DNA of 64,000 nucleotides from assembly GCA_001464115.1 (NCBI GenBank), contig LNES01000006.1, positions 124,001 to 188,000 of the forward strand, in the 5' to 3' direction. The stretch is from Chlamydiae bacterium Ga0074140 (lineage in GTDB: Bacteria > Chlamydiota > Chlamydiia > Chlamydiales > Rhabdochlamydiaceae). Below the pieces are notes generated by a model. The model did no database searches. It had not been told where the DNA came from and worked only from the letters and a program-made list of their open reading frames with translations. Shown one piece after another: positions 1-9,264 of this stretch (its first letter is position 1; each line of letters starts with the position of its first letter). A program made the translations under genes and the position numbers.

Positions 1-1155
1 GGCGGCCTCAAAATCTTGTCTGTCCAAGGATAGAGAGGTCAGATGATTTAGATTTGCGAATTGATTTGGCAATTTTCTTAATCTTTCATCTGCCGAATCC
101 CCGCCAGTACAAGTAAGCCTTCTGAGATTTCTCAGACGATCGATTTCTCTGGGGAGATGCCCTAGTCTTTGAAAATGGATGCTTTCAATTCGATCGAGAA
201 GAGGCGCGCTTTGCGCTGCATTCATCCATTCGCGAATCTGTGGACCTGTCCGCGGAGGGTTGGCCCCCAAATTGACCTGTTGAATATCCAATTCCGCTTC
301 AATTGCGGGCCAAAATCTTTTAAGGGCTTTGTCATCTTCAAGTTCTGCATAGAGCGCGGGTGCTTCTGCTTCCAAGAATTTCTCTTTGCTAAAATGGCGC
401 TCACCCAAATACATCGTGTACACTGAATCCCGGACTCGTAAATTATTCCAGCGTTCTAATGCTACATCACGATAAAGTTCGCGTATTTGACGTTGAGAAG
501 AATAAAGAGAGGCAAGCCGCTGCACACTGCTCGCCTGAGGCATCGCCTCTTGGATCTTGCGAAATCTTGCGGTGAGATTCTGTTGCACGAGAAATCTTTT
601 AAATCCTGGTTTATGATTTTCATCATTTAAATAACCGCAACAAAAAACCAGGAAACAAAACCTTCGTTCATCTGGTTCATTTTCACTTTCTATTTCATCA
701 AGCTTAAGATTTAATCGTGGTATCTCTTCAAGAAGCGAACACATACGCGTTTCTCGAACTGCACCGTTTTGCTCTGCAAGACAGCTATCTCTTAACCCTG
801 CAAGTCGCTCATAAGAAAAAATTGCCAGGCCATATGTAGATTGTCTGAATTCCTCATTAGGAGGAGGAACGGCTTCAGGAAGAAGAAGAACACGACGAAA
901 CTTTTCTAAGACTGCGTTTAACTGCTCCACAAAGATTTCATGTATTGGCCGCTCGTTCCCATATCGCTCGATTGCGACTGAACGCACTCTTTCGACGAGA
1001 GAATTATGTGTCATCGCAAGCTGGGAACAGAGCTGATCCATCGAAGCTCTTGTCGCATTCCGAAAACTGCTGCAGACCTCCGCGTCATTGGCATCCCCGG
1101 CAAAATCCAAAATGCGTGTAAGAATATTTGCGTCTACCTTTCCAATTGCGCTCAT
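1..1155 (-). CDS. F-box-like / leucine-rich-repeat protein, cut by the window edge
   Basis: An open frame runs on the minus strand from ATG at 1155 to base 1 without a stop (385 codons), so the C-terminus is missing. The N-terminus (ILTRILDFAGDANDAEVCSSF) resembles a degenerate F-box. A long helical middle follows, and from about residue 330 the pattern LPREIDRLRNLRRL and LPNQFANLNHLTSLSL is typical leucine-rich repeat. Its ATG overlaps the stop of the upstream hydrolase gene (ATGA), so the two are probably translated together. F-box plus LRR architecture in an intracellular bacterium suggests a host-directed effector hooking into SCF ubiquitin ligase; that role is inferred. Confidence 0.72.
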   Translation of the reverse strand, partial: MSAIGKVDANILTRILDFAGDANDAEVCSSFRNATRASMDQLCSQLAMTHNSLVERVRSVAIERYGNERPIHEIFVEQLNAVLEKFRRVLLLPEAVPPPNEEFRQSTYGLAIFSYERLAGLRDSCLAEQNGAVRETRMCSLLEEIPRLNLKLDEIESENEPDERRFCFLVFCCGYLNDENHKPGFKRFLVQQNLTARFRKIQEAMPQASSVQRLASLYSSQRQIRELYRDVALERWNNLRVRDSVYTMYLGERHFSKEKFLEAEAPALYAELEDDKALKRFWPAIEAELDIQQVNLGANPPRTGPQIREWMNAAQSAPLLDRIESIHFQRLGHLPREIDRLRNLRRLTCTGGDSADERLRKLPNQFANLNHLTSLSLDRQDFEAA

Positions 1156-2018
1156 ACAACATCCTGTCTTATCCACTCCACACAGGACCGCACTTGCTGT
1201 TCTGCCACAGCGGTGATGATCGAGCAGTGGCCGTGCGCGTGGACCACATGATACTGCTCGCCTTTGTTGAGTAGAGGTAGAGAAGAGTCTATATCAGGCA
1301 CTAATAAATCTTCGGTTGTTGCGTAAAATTCGTAAGAACGTGCTGCACAACCCTCTGGAAGTGGCGCTCTCACCTGGTTCAGAAGTTCTCTAGCTCTGAG
1401 GCTATCGTATCCGAGCTCACTCCTTAACGCGGCTGGATAGAAACATCTCGAAATTCCACAAGAGTTCAAAAGGTCCATGCGGCTCGATCCCAAATGCACA
1501 CCCGCAATTGTAGAAACCTTCACGCGTGTTTGAGGTGCTTCTTCTCGCAAATGTGTTTCAAGCCAGGTGGCAATACGACTTCCGTTTGAAAGACCTAAGA
1601 GACAGACCGGTTTTTCAGGATTTTGTCTCGCATAACTCACGATCGTAGAAAGAATCGGCTGTGCAGCTTCATCCAATGAGCAAACCCCTCTTGCACGAAC
1701 GAGTGGGGAAAACAGATCAACATGGGCATCTTGGAGGAGTCTGAGTTGTGCGTGCCAAAGCTCAGGACACCCATGAAGACCGTGTATGAGAACTACAAGC
1801 CCACGACTCTCGGGCGTAGGGGCAATCTCCCGGACGCCTTGCTGTATGCAAGACCCGGAAATCCAGAGGTAGACTATCCCCAAAATAAAGAAGAGATCTC
1901 TTGCAATACTCACTACCGTATCGACGACTTTTTCCCAACACGCGCGCTGATCATACTGCGCGCGTAGAGCGGTATCTCGGCTTGGATTTAAAGAAATATT
2001 TACTGCGCTGGTTGCCAT
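1152..2018 (-). CDS. Alpha/beta hydrolase with N-terminal membrane segment
   Basis: The 288-residue protein has a hydrophobic stretch at about residues 37-55 (a membrane anchor or uncleaved signal) and then an alpha/beta-hydrolase fold. The oxyanion HG motif is near residue 80 (LVVLIHGLHG), the nucleophile elbow GLSNGS places Ser144, an Asp lies near 242 and the catalytic His is 262 or 264 (HAHGHC). This suits a lipase or esterase-like enzyme, substrate unknown. It is first in a two-gene operon with the LRR protein, sharing ATGA at the junction. Divergent from the F-box/ankyrin gene at 2126. Confidence 0.8.
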   Translation of the reverse strand: MATSAVNISLNPSRDTALRAQYDQRACWEKVVDTVVSIARDLFFILGIVYLWISGSCIQQGVREIAPTPESRGLVVLIHGLHGCPELWHAQLRLLQDAHVDLFSPLVRARGVCSLDEAAQPILSTIVSYARQNPEKPVCLLGLSNGSRIATWLETHLREEAPQTRVKVSTIAGVHLGSSRMDLLNSCGISRCFYPAALRSELGYDSLRARELLNQVRAPLPEGCAARSYEFYATTEDLLVPDIDSSLPLLNKGEQYHVVHAHGHCSIITAVAEQQVRSCVEWIRQDVV

Positions 2019-2064
2019 AAGGCATCCATTTTAGCATTAAACTATTAAAAATAGTATAAACATT

Positions 2065-2093
2065 TTGCAAATCCAGATGGAAAATGCTATTAT
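2065..2093 (+). promoter_or_regulatory. Sigma-70-type promoter for the F-box/ankyrin gene
   Basis: TTGCAA at 2065-2070 and TATTAT at 2088-2093 are separated by exactly 17 bases. Transcription would start near 2100, giving a leader of about 25 bases before the ATG at 2126, which has no obvious Shine-Dalgarno. Confidence 0.6.
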
Positions 2094-2125
2094 TCCCTCT
2101 CTCAATCTGGGATTTAAATTAAAAA

Positions 2126-3688
2126 ATGACGATTACAAAAATACCTTTAACCCATCAACAACACATTTTTTCGTTCTTGGACGAACGGGATCTCCATTTC
2201 GCTTGGTTGACCTGTAAAGATCTCCAAAGAGATGCCGGAGACAACCGCCTATGGAAACCCTTTTTAACGAAAAGGCATATCGAACCCACAGAGAATAACA
2301 AGCAGCGTCTGACGGCTTTCTTTCGGAAGAGCTGTGAATTCTTGAGAGCTCATTATAGCGACCCCGTCATCCGAACTTATATCTCTGAGGAACTTCGATC
2401 CCAGAAAAGTGCTCAACTTCACATGGACTCGCAACAAACAGTAGAGGGAAATATCGTAATTTCTAAAGCACGATGGAAAGAGATGCATTCAAGTTATAGA
2501 GACATTTATGATCAATACGCCGCAATATTCCATTGTTGCGTAATTAGAAAACCCCCACTCTTTAAATGCGAACATTTAAATCGCTCTCTTTATTACATAT
2601 CCCGAAGTGCTGATTCTGATGAAATGAGGTTTCATTTAGACCTCGGAGCTAACCCCTCCCAATCTGCTTTCCCTTCCAAATTTGAAAATAAGTTCGTGCT
2701 AGATCGTCTTCTTCGAACTGGTAGAGCCTCTTTAGAAACGGTTAAACTATTATTAGCCTACAAAGCCGGGTTTACTGAATCTCGTGTTGTAATGTCCAAT
2801 GGGAATGTTCGAATCTTCAATGCAACCATTGATATAGCTGCGAGATGGTCTTCTCCGGAAGTATTTTGTTTTCTTTGGAATCTTCATCCAGTAGTCAGTG
2901 AGGGAGGAGAATCACCGCACCTCGGGACATTGGGATCAGCTCTAGTTAATGCTTCTTTAATAAGGGAACCTGAAATTATCAAAATGCTCCTACAAGCAGG
3001 AGCAAAAATCGATGAAGACCGAATTTCTATTCACCTACTCCGTGCGCGGTCTTGGGGGGCTTGGGCCAATGGAAATATAAATATCGCTCTTTCAAATAGT
3101 AGCTGCACCGTCGATGCAATCAGAGTACTTATTGAAGCAGGCACGCGCCCCACGCAAAGGGGTCCAATACCCCCAAGAGGGATAAGAAGAAGAGCAGGAA
3201 GTTTGGATGCTGCAGTAACTTTTAGGCAGCCTCCAGAGATTCTTCAACTACTTTTAGACCATGGAGCTAGATTATCTCGCGGTGATGAGGAGGGGGATGA
3301 GGCCTTGCCTGGAACTTTAGAAATTGCAAGACAACACAACTTACCCCCTGAATCCATACAATTGCTTGAAGAAGCTGCCAAGGTGCAGTTCGCCACTGAA
3401 GAACAGATTCCTCCGCTCGAAATCGAGCAGGTTAATGAAATACCTTCACCTCAAGATGAGCCACCTCTTGAAGTAGCAATCGCAGATGCTCCGGTACGAG
3501 ACCCCCTGCCCCTTCCTGATATCAATCCGCAAGATCCCCTAGACGCAGATGCTGAAGAGCCAGATCTTGCTTCTCTTGTTCAACAGGTGCTTCCCTCGTG
3601 GCTTTGGAACGCACTCGTAGCGATCGACAGATGCATCAGCTCGATTGTTGTGGCTATCATCAACTGCTTTAGGAGCCGCGAAGATTAG
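2126..3688 (+). CDS. F-box and ankyrin-repeat protein with C-terminal membrane segment
   Basis: The 520-residue protein starts with an F-box (about residues 6-45: IPLTHQQHIFSFLDERDL, then LTCKDL and LWK). Ankyrin-type repeats follow from about residue 165 to 420 (MRFHLDLGANPSQSAF, IKMLLQAGAKI, IRVLIEAGTRPT, LQLLLDHGARLS). The acidic, proline-rich stretch before the end leads into a hydrophobic C-terminus (about 500-515, CISSIVVAIINCF). F-box plus ankyrin proteins in amoeba-associated chlamydiae are thought to recruit host ubiquitin ligase; a tail anchor would place this one on a membrane. The 3' end overlaps the convergent peptidase gene by 20 bp. Confidence 0.8.
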   Translation: MTITKIPLTHQQHIFSFLDERDLHFAWLTCKDLQRDAGDNRLWKPFLTKRHIEPTENNKQRLTAFFRKSCEFLRAHYSDPVIRTYISEELRSQKSAQLHMDSQQTVEGNIVISKARWKEMHSSYRDIYDQYAAIFHCCVIRKPPLFKCEHLNRSLYYISRSADSDEMRFHLDLGANPSQSAFPSKFENKFVLDRLLRTGRASLETVKLLLAYKAGFTESRVVMSNGNVRIFNATIDIAARWSSPEVFCFLWNLHPVVSEGGESPHLGTLGSALVNASLIREPEIIKMLLQAGAKIDEDRISIHLLRARSWGAWANGNINIALSNSSCTVDAIRVLIEAGTRPTQRGPIPPRGIRRRAGSLDAAVTFRQPPEILQLLLDHGARLSRGDEEGDEALPGTLEIARQHNLPPESIQLLEEAAKVQFATEEQIPPLEIEQVNEIPSPQDEPPLEVAIADAPVRDPLPLPDINPQDPLDADAEEPDLASLVQQVLPSWLWNALVAIDRCISSIVVAIINCFRSRED

Positions 3689-5645
3689 CCAGATTTGAGG
3701 GATCCAGATTCTCAATGTGCACAGGATCGATCTCTTCGCCCAGGGGGAACTTCAAGATTTTGGAGAAGAAGTAGAGCTGTGCTTCAAGAGAGCGTTTGAT
3801 GTTTTCAGCCTTGCGGAAGCCGTGGCCCTCTCCTTCGTAGAGAAGGTATGCGGTGGGTACTTTTCTATCTGAGAGGCTTTTAAACATCATTTCAGATTGT
3901 GAAGGCGGAACAATCGTATCCGTACTGCCCTGGAAAATGATGATGGGTGATCTGATCTTTTCAACGTTGTAGATAGGAGAACGTTTCAAATACACGTCGC
4001 GTTCGGCGGGATAGGGAGCAACCAGTCCATCCAGATAACGAGATTCAAATTTGTGCGTGTCTAGAACAAGTCTTTCTAGATCGCTCACGCCAAAGTAGTC
4101 GGCTCCGACTTTAAAAACATTACCAAATGCCATCACAGCAAGAGTCGTATATCCTCCAGCGCTAGGTCCTGCAATTGTGAGACGATTGGGATCGACAAGA
4201 CCCTGTTTTGCGCAGTAGAGTGCGCCGTTTGTACAATCTTCAATATCGACAATCCCCCACTTCTCTTTTAGAGAATCGCGATAGGCTCTTCCATAACCCG
4301 TGCTGCCGCCATAATTCACATCGAGATAAGCAAATCCGCGTGAGGTCCAGTACAAAATTTCCGGATTGTAGGTAGGAGGCATGTGACCGGTGGGCCCACC
4401 GTGGACGTTGACGAGAAGCGGCGGTTTCTCTGTTGAAAGACCAGAGAACTGAGGATTCAAAGGAGGATAGTAAAAAGCATGTGCGGTACGCCCTCCACTG
4501 GGATATTCGATGGCGATTGGCTGAGAGAGAAACGCTTTTTCAAAGAGATCGCTTCTACACTGTTTCAATATCTGAAAATTGCTGGTTTTAAGATTGTAGA
4601 GTACGATAGAGCTGGGTTGATTGGGCGAACTGGCGATGAAAGCGGCCCATCCATTTTCTACCGAGACATACTCCGCAGCTGTAAATGGAAGATCGATAGG
4701 CTGCAGCTCCCCTTGTCGCGTAATTTTTGCAAAACCATTTGAGCCATTTTTTACATAGCTGCAAAAAACCCCCTCTTTTGAAAATCCTATGAGAGATCTT
4801 CCAAAAAACCAGTTTGCAAGTGCAAATTCCGCGTCTAGCTTGGCAACAGGCTTGTTCGCTTTAAAAATATTCCACCAGTTCGAACGGTCGGAGATGTAGT
4901 AAAGTTCGCCCTCTTTTGACCATTGAGGATCAAGAACAGATTCTGAACGACCACCAGCTTCCTTTCTTTTCTTATTGCTTTGAAGATCGTGCACCCAAAG
5001 TTCGGTGCCATCCCATGGCATATTTGGATGATCCCAGCAGATGTACGCTAACTGATTCCCATCAGGACTCAAACGTGGGCTTGAGTAAAAATCGTGGCCA
5101 GAAGCGATTGTTTCGATCTTTCCCGTACGTGGGTCGACGCGAACAATGGAGTTCTCCACTGTCTCTTTGTGCTCTTCCATCACGTAAAAAAGAGCGTTTC
5201 CATTCGGATGGATACATCCATCTGCAAAACGCGCTGTTTCCGATAGGGTGACTTTCTCTGCTTTTCCATCCTTAAGTCGATAGATCTGCTGATCGGTATC
5301 GTTGGTAAAATAGATTCCTGTTTTATCGACGAGAAGCGCACCACCCCCATATTCATGGACCTTGCTGCGAATGCAATACTCTTTTGGAAGAAGTTCTTTC
5401 TCTCCCTCTTTTGCGCTCCAGCACATGAGCGTGCATCTTCCCTGTTCAGAAGGACGCCGCTCAATCCAGTAGACCTTCTCATCACAGATCTTGACTTCAG
5501 AGAATCGCAGAGTGCCCGAAGCTACCCTTTCCGCAGTGATGGGCGATTTCCAAGAACCATAAGGAGCGGCCTTTTTTTCCATAGCAGAAACTCCAGAACA
5601 TATTAGCAATAGGATGGAACAGGATACTCTAAAGAGCATTTTCAT
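3669..5645 (-). CDS. Prolyl-oligopeptidase-family (S9) serine peptidase, exported
   Basis: The 658-residue protein begins with a signal peptide (hydrophobic SCSILLLICSGVSA, residues about 9-21). A beta-propeller-like N-terminal half follows (WD-like repeats such as SPDGNQLAYICWD), then an alpha/beta-hydrolase domain. The catalytic triad is visible: Ser495 in GPSAGGY, Asp576 in GSTDTIVPP and His608 in GEGHGFR. This matches acylaminoacyl-peptidase/dipeptidyl-aminopeptidase enzymes that trim short peptides, here probably in the periplasm. The start ATG overlaps the stop of the upstream glycosyltransferase-like gene (ATGA). Confidence 0.88.
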   Translation of the reverse strand: MKMLFRVSCSILLLICSGVSAMEKKAAPYGSWKSPITAERVASGTLRFSEVKICDEKVYWIERRPSEQGRCTLMCWSAKEGEKELLPKEYCIRSKVHEYGGGALLVDKTGIYFTNDTDQQIYRLKDGKAEKVTLSETARFADGCIHPNGNALFYVMEEHKETVENSIVRVDPRTGKIETIASGHDFYSSPRLSPDGNQLAYICWDHPNMPWDGTELWVHDLQSNKKRKEAGGRSESVLDPQWSKEGELYYISDRSNWWNIFKANKPVAKLDAEFALANWFFGRSLIGFSKEGVFCSYVKNGSNGFAKITRQGELQPIDLPFTAAEYVSVENGWAAFIASSPNQPSSIVLYNLKTSNFQILKQCRSDLFEKAFLSQPIAIEYPSGGRTAHAFYYPPLNPQFSGLSTEKPPLLVNVHGGPTGHMPPTYNPEILYWTSRGFAYLDVNYGGSTGYGRAYRDSLKEKWGIVDIEDCTNGALYCAKQGLVDPNRLTIAGPSAGGYTTLAVMAFGNVFKVGADYFGVSDLERLVLDTHKFESRYLDGLVAPYPAERDVYLKRSPIYNVEKIRSPIIIFQGSTDTIVPPSQSEMMFKSLSDRKVPTAYLLYEGEGHGFRKAENIKRSLEAQLYFFSKILKFPLGEEIDPVHIENLDPSNLANLRGS

Positions 5646-6367
5646 CTAATGCTCTCCCAATCCACGCACGGAGAAGCGAACTCCTCTTCCGTATGCGTAG
5701 ACCAGCCGGGAATCGAGGAGATGAGAACTTTGCCCTGATCACGGAGCGCACAGAACTTGTCGTGATCGCGTGAGATCGCAACGTTTTGTGAAAAGCTGCG
5801 TTGTACTTCGAGATCGCGCATGAGGGTTTTAAAGCGCAACGCGAATGTATTCGTTGTGGAAGGTGTCGTTCTCCAATGGCAAGAAGCTGTGTGAAAAATT
5901 TGAGACCGGAGTGTGGTGTAATTGGGGTGAAAGTATTTGTCGCGATGATCGTAGAGAGTTATATAATCGGCTTGAGGAATGGTGAATCCCTCTTGGAGAA
6001 CCTCTACCCACCCTGCACGATGAAGGTAGTCATCTTCAAGAAAATAGACGATTGTTTCGGGATGGAGATCCAGCGCAGAGACATGATCGAGAAGACGGAG
6101 AAAAGAACCTGCTTCGGTTCCTTCAGAAATTTCGATTACTGGAAACTTATTTTGGAGTTTGACGAAGTGAGGAGTTGCCATCGGCCGAAAGGTATCGAGA
6201 AGAATCGTCACATTAACCGGCGCATTTTCTGTGGTGCGCATGAGGTTTTCAAAGCAGAGCTCTCGAGAAATAGAGGGAAGTCGTTTTTTATGCGCGCTGA
6301 TAGTTGAAAAGTGGCAGTGCCGAACAAAGAGTTCTATCTTTCTTTTACGCTCTTTTAAAAACCACAT
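5642..6367 (-). CDS. Glycosyltransferase-like protein
   Basis: The 241-residue protein has a GT-A-like pattern: a strand with NVTILLDTF, then IVYFLEDDYLHRAGWVEVL, where the DD could bind metal and nucleotide sugar, and a later HDKFCALRDQGKVLISSIPGWSTH segment. No signal or membrane segment is seen. I do not recognise the exact family; the acceptor is unknown. It lies between Nudix and S9 peptidase genes on the same strand and overlaps the peptidase start by 4 bp. Confidence 0.6.
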   Translation of the reverse strand: MWFLKERKRKIELFVRHCHFSTISAHKKRLPSISRELCFENLMRTTENAPVNVTILLDTFRPMATPHFVKLQNKFPVIEISEGTEAGSFLRLLDHVSALDLHPETIVYFLEDDYLHRAGWVEVLQEGFTIPQADYITLYDHRDKYFHPNYTTLRSQIFHTASCHWRTTPSTTNTFALRFKTLMRDLEVQRSFSQNVAISRDHDKFCALRDQGKVLISSIPGWSTHTEEEFASPCVDWESIR

Positions 6368-6376
6368 GGGATCATT

Positions 6377-6796
6377 TTAACACATGTTCAGGATCTTCAT
6401 GATCTCTTGGCAGATGGCACGCGCTTCTGGAAAGCTGAGCACTTGCAGCGCTGTCTTGAACTCAAACCATCGCCCTTCACGGATCTCTTCAGGTTGTAGC
6501 TTCGCCTCTCCAGCCACAATGGCGGGAAAATAGCTCACACGCTTGGAAATAAGTCTTCCACGGCGCTTAAACTGATAGCTTTCCACAAAAGGAGATTCTT
6601 GCAAAAGGGAAACGAGTTCGAGGCCTGTCTCCTCTTTAAGTTCACGTTTTGCTGCATCTAAAGAGGTCTCTCCAGGCATGCTGCGTCCCTTTGGGAAACC
6701 CCAATGACGACCAGCTTTATGCAGGATAAGAAAAACTTTCCACGTACCCTGTTCTTCCGATACAGGCACGATCCCAAACGACTCTTCTTGGATCAT
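6377..6796 (-). CDS. Nudix hydrolase
   Basis: The 139-residue protein carries a full Nudix box, G-x5-E-x7-REL-x-EE-x-GL, beginning at GRSMPGE (about residue 37). The size fits a MutT/diadenosine-polyphosphate-hydrolase type; W29-30-like HWGFPKG just before the box is typical. It overlaps the fabF 3' end by 4 bp, the same pairing I recall in Chlamydia (fabF next to a MutT-like gene). Exact substrate cannot be told. Confidence 0.88.
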   Translation of the reverse strand: MIQEESFGIVPVSEEQGTWKVFLILHKAGRHWGFPKGRSMPGETSLDAAKRELKEETGLELVSLLQESPFVESYQFKRRGRLISKRVSYFPAIVAGEAKLQPEEIREGRWFEFKTALQVLSFPEARAICQEIMKILNMC

Positions 6797-8058
6797 TTGT
6801 ATGCCGCGAAAAGGAGTGAGGAGTTGTGTCCGCCAAACCCAAATGAGTTGGAGAGCGCAACTTTGACCTGGTGCGCTTTTGCGACATTAGGAACGACGTC
6901 GATCTCCCCCAAGGCCTCTTCAGGCTCATTCAGGTTGATCGTCGGATGGAGCATTCCTGTCTGGATCGCTTTAATTGTTGCGATTGCCTCAATGCCACCA
7001 GCCGCTCCGAGACAGTGCCCTGTCATCGACTTGGTCGCATTCATTTTGATCTCTTTGAGGTGAGGACCAAAGACCTTTTTGAGAGCATCGATCTCACATA
7101 GATCGCCCGCGATCGTCGAGGTCGCGTGGGCATTGATATAGTTAATCTCTTCGCGAGGAATTTGTGCGTCGCGGATAGCACCTTCGATACACATCGCAAC
7201 ACCTTGCCCATCTTCACGAGGGCTTGTCATGTGGTGTGCATCGCAGGAGATCGCTCCCCCGAGATACTCTGCGTAAATTGGTGCGCCGCGTGCCAGTGCA
7301 TGCTCTAGACTTTCAAGAAGGAGAACACCCGCACCCTCTCCCATAACAAATCCATCCCGTTTCTTATCCCAAGGACGAGAAGCGGTTTGCGGAGAGTCAT
7401 TCTGTTCGGAAAGCGCCTTGCACGCTACGAAACCCGCAAGACCAATGGGGTTGATCGGAGATTCTGCTCCGCCGCACAGCATGATGTCTGCATCGCCATT
7501 TTGGATATGCTTAGCTGCTGCATAGATGCAATAGTTCGCCGTTGCACAGGCAGTTGAAATCGAGTAGTTCGGACCCATGAAGCCGAGATCGATCGCGAGA
7601 AGAGCTCCCGCCATGTTGGTGATGATATAGGGAACAAAGAAGGGGGTGATTCGTTTGTAACTCTGCTTGAGAAGTGTCTCGACCCCATCAAAAAAGACAT
7701 TCATGCCGCCCATTCCAGAACCGATGAGAACACCTGCGCGTGTTTTGTCGATGCCTTGTAGAGCGTCTCCGCTTAGTTTTCCCATCTCAAGCGCTTTTTT
7801 TCCGGCTACCATCGTGTAGCGAATGAAGGGATCGACGCGCCTTGCCTGTTTCTTATCGATATACTCGCCCGAATCAAAATTGCGAATGGCTCCAGCAAAA
7901 CGCGTGGGGTATTCCGCACAAGGAAACTCTTCGATGGGAACAATTCCGCTTTGTCCCGCTAGAAGCTTCTCATAGAACTGATCGACATCTGTTCCGAAGC
8001 AGGAGACAACCCCCATTCCGGTAACGACAATACGCTTTTTTTTGTTCATATTTTCCAT
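6793..8058 (-). CDS. fabF: 3-oxoacyl-[acyl-carrier-protein] synthase II
   Basis: This is the condensing enzyme of type II fatty-acid elongation, adding two-carbon units from malonyl-ACP in the cytosol. The 421-residue length is usual for FabF. The catalytic Cys171 is in STACATANY, and the two histidines are His311 (NAHATST) and His348 (MTGHCLGAAGG). The glycine-rich FGFGGHNSSL ends the fold. ATG at 8058 may be slightly early, since family members begin near MNKKKRIVVTG (ATG four codons in). First of an operon continuing into the Nudix gene. Confidence 0.95.
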   Translation of the reverse strand: MENMNKKKRIVVTGMGVVSCFGTDVDQFYEKLLAGQSGIVPIEEFPCAEYPTRFAGAIRNFDSGEYIDKKQARRVDPFIRYTMVAGKKALEMGKLSGDALQGIDKTRAGVLIGSGMGGMNVFFDGVETLLKQSYKRITPFFVPYIITNMAGALLAIDLGFMGPNYSISTACATANYCIYAAAKHIQNGDADIMLCGGAESPINPIGLAGFVACKALSEQNDSPQTASRPWDKKRDGFVMGEGAGVLLLESLEHALARGAPIYAEYLGGAISCDAHHMTSPREDGQGVAMCIEGAIRDAQIPREEINYINAHATSTIAGDLCEIDALKKVFGPHLKEIKMNATKSMTGHCLGAAGGIEAIATIKAIQTGMLHPTINLNEPEEALGEIDVVPNVAKAHQVKVALSNSFGFGGHNSSLLFAAYK

Positions 8059-8126
8059 CTAAATTGAAGTGTATATATTAACGGAAAAGACGGCTTAATG
8101 CAAGATCAATTTCGGAAGAAATTAAT

Positions 8127-8504
8127 TTAACTAGCTGATCCGTAACTACTTATATTTATGGAGAGATCCACGATCTCTCCCTCCCGCCACAGATCTTCCA
8201 AATGATATTTTTCTCTTACGCCAGGGCTGAAAATATGGACCATCGTGTCAAAGTAGTCGAGAACGACCCAGTCGCCAGCTTGCATCCCTTCGATATGAAG
8301 GGGTTTTTCCCCTATTTTTTCCATGGCAGACTCGACAGCTCTACCAATTGCTATCGTGTGTCGATCGACACTTCCTTCGGCAATGATGACAAAATCTGTG
8401 ATGGTGCTGACCTTGCGCAGATCTAATGCTAAAATATTTATTCCCTTTTTATCGAAAATCGCTTGGGCGATCGTATTTAATACCGCCAGGGGATCATGCT
8501 TCAT
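8127..8504 (-). CDS. rsfS: Ribosomal silencing factor RsfS (Iojap)
   Basis: RsfS binds L14 on the large ribosomal subunit and blocks subunit joining when growth slows. The core pattern is clear: ILALDLRKVSTITDFVIIAEG, then GDWVVLDYFDTMVHIF and YHLEDLW. The open frame extends to 8555, but the ATG at 8504 (MKHDPLAVLNTI) is preferred because it gives the normal family N-terminus. It then overlaps the last codons of nadD by 11 bp, a coupling common in bacteria. Confidence 0.92.
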   Translation of the reverse strand: MKHDPLAVLNTIAQAIFDKKGINILALDLRKVSTITDFVIIAEGSVDRHTIAIGRAVESAMEKIGEKPLHIEGMQAGDWVVLDYFDTMVHIFSPGVREKYHLEDLWREGEIVDLSINISSYGSAS

Positions 8505-9090
8505 GTGTGTATAAAAAATTTTTGTTGATATGTTGTAAAACCTTTGCGGGCACAAGGTGCCCGCAAAATAGCCCCTTTCCTAAACGCGCCCGGATCTCTG
8601 TGCTGCTAATTTCGATCACAGGCGTGCGAATTACTCCCTCCTCTACGAGCGACATAAGCGCTGGTGAAAGCGCTGAAAGTTCGCTCACACGGCTTCCGAC
8701 AAAAGGCGGGGCAAGACGAAGAAGCTCTTCAATCTCTTTCCATTTCGCAAGATCGCGCAAGGAGTCCTCTCCCAAGATCAGGTGTAGATCGATCTTTCCC
8801 TTACTCAGAAGAAAGCGTACGGTATCGATGGTGAAGGAAGGAGGCGGTTTTTTAATTTCAAAGTCGAGAACCGAAAACCCTTTAATCTCTTCGATGGCAA
8901 GCCCCACCATTTTCAGTCGATCCTCTTTGGAAGCTCGAGGAGGCTCCCCCTTTTTCAAAGGTGAGGTGTGTGCCGGACAGAAGAGCACCTCGTCGAGGTT
9001 TTGCCGTTCCATCAGAGATAGCGCAAGGTTGAGATGTCCAAAATGGATCGGATCAAAACTTCCCCCGAAAAGGCCAACTCTTTTTGTCAT
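8494..9090 (-). CDS. nadD: Nicotinate-nucleotide adenylyltransferase
   Basis: NadD makes deamido-NAD from nicotinate mononucleotide and ATP. The 198-residue protein has the nucleotidyltransferase signature GGSFDPIHFGHL (HxGH at 16-19) and the C-terminal ISSTEIRARL motif. It sits directly upstream of rsfS with overlapping reading frames, the standard nadD-rsfS pairing. Confidence 0.93.
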   Translation of the reverse strand: MTKRVGLFGGSFDPIHFGHLNLALSLMERQNLDEVLFCPAHTSPLKKGEPPRASKEDRLKMVGLAIEEIKGFSVLDFEIKKPPPSFTIDTVRFLLSKGKIDLHLILGEDSLRDLAKWKEIEELLRLAPPFVGSRVSELSALSPALMSLVEEGVIRTPVIEISSTEIRARLGKGLFCGHLVPAKVLQHINKNFLYTHEA

Positions 9091-9092
9091 CT

Positions 9093-9253
9093 GAACCTAT
9101 CCCGATATTAAGAATTGTTGGATTTTCGATGATTTTTGAGAAGATTTCTCGCGCCCCTTTTCGGACAATGTAAAACCTACATGGCCGAAAAGGGGCGCGA
9201 GAAATCTTCCAAAAAGCGCGGAAAGAGAACATTCTGAATGTCGGGATAGGTTC
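9093..9253. repeat. Palindromic fold-back element between nadD and glnN
   Basis: The whole spacer is one long imperfect hairpin. The outermost arms at 9093-9107 and 9239-9253 pair with one mismatch. The central arms at 9141-9164 and 9185-9208 are a perfect 24-bp inverted repeat, and the loop contains a smaller ATGTA/TACAT stem. It could end transcription from glnN or be a miniature transposon; no gene fits inside. Confidence 0.8.
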
Positions 9254-9264
9254 ATCAATTCCCT

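Noticed and set aside
8426..9094. 222-codon plus-strand frame opposite nadD and rsfS
   Set aside because: Antisense to two well-identified genes; Ser/Arg-rich, no family resemblance.
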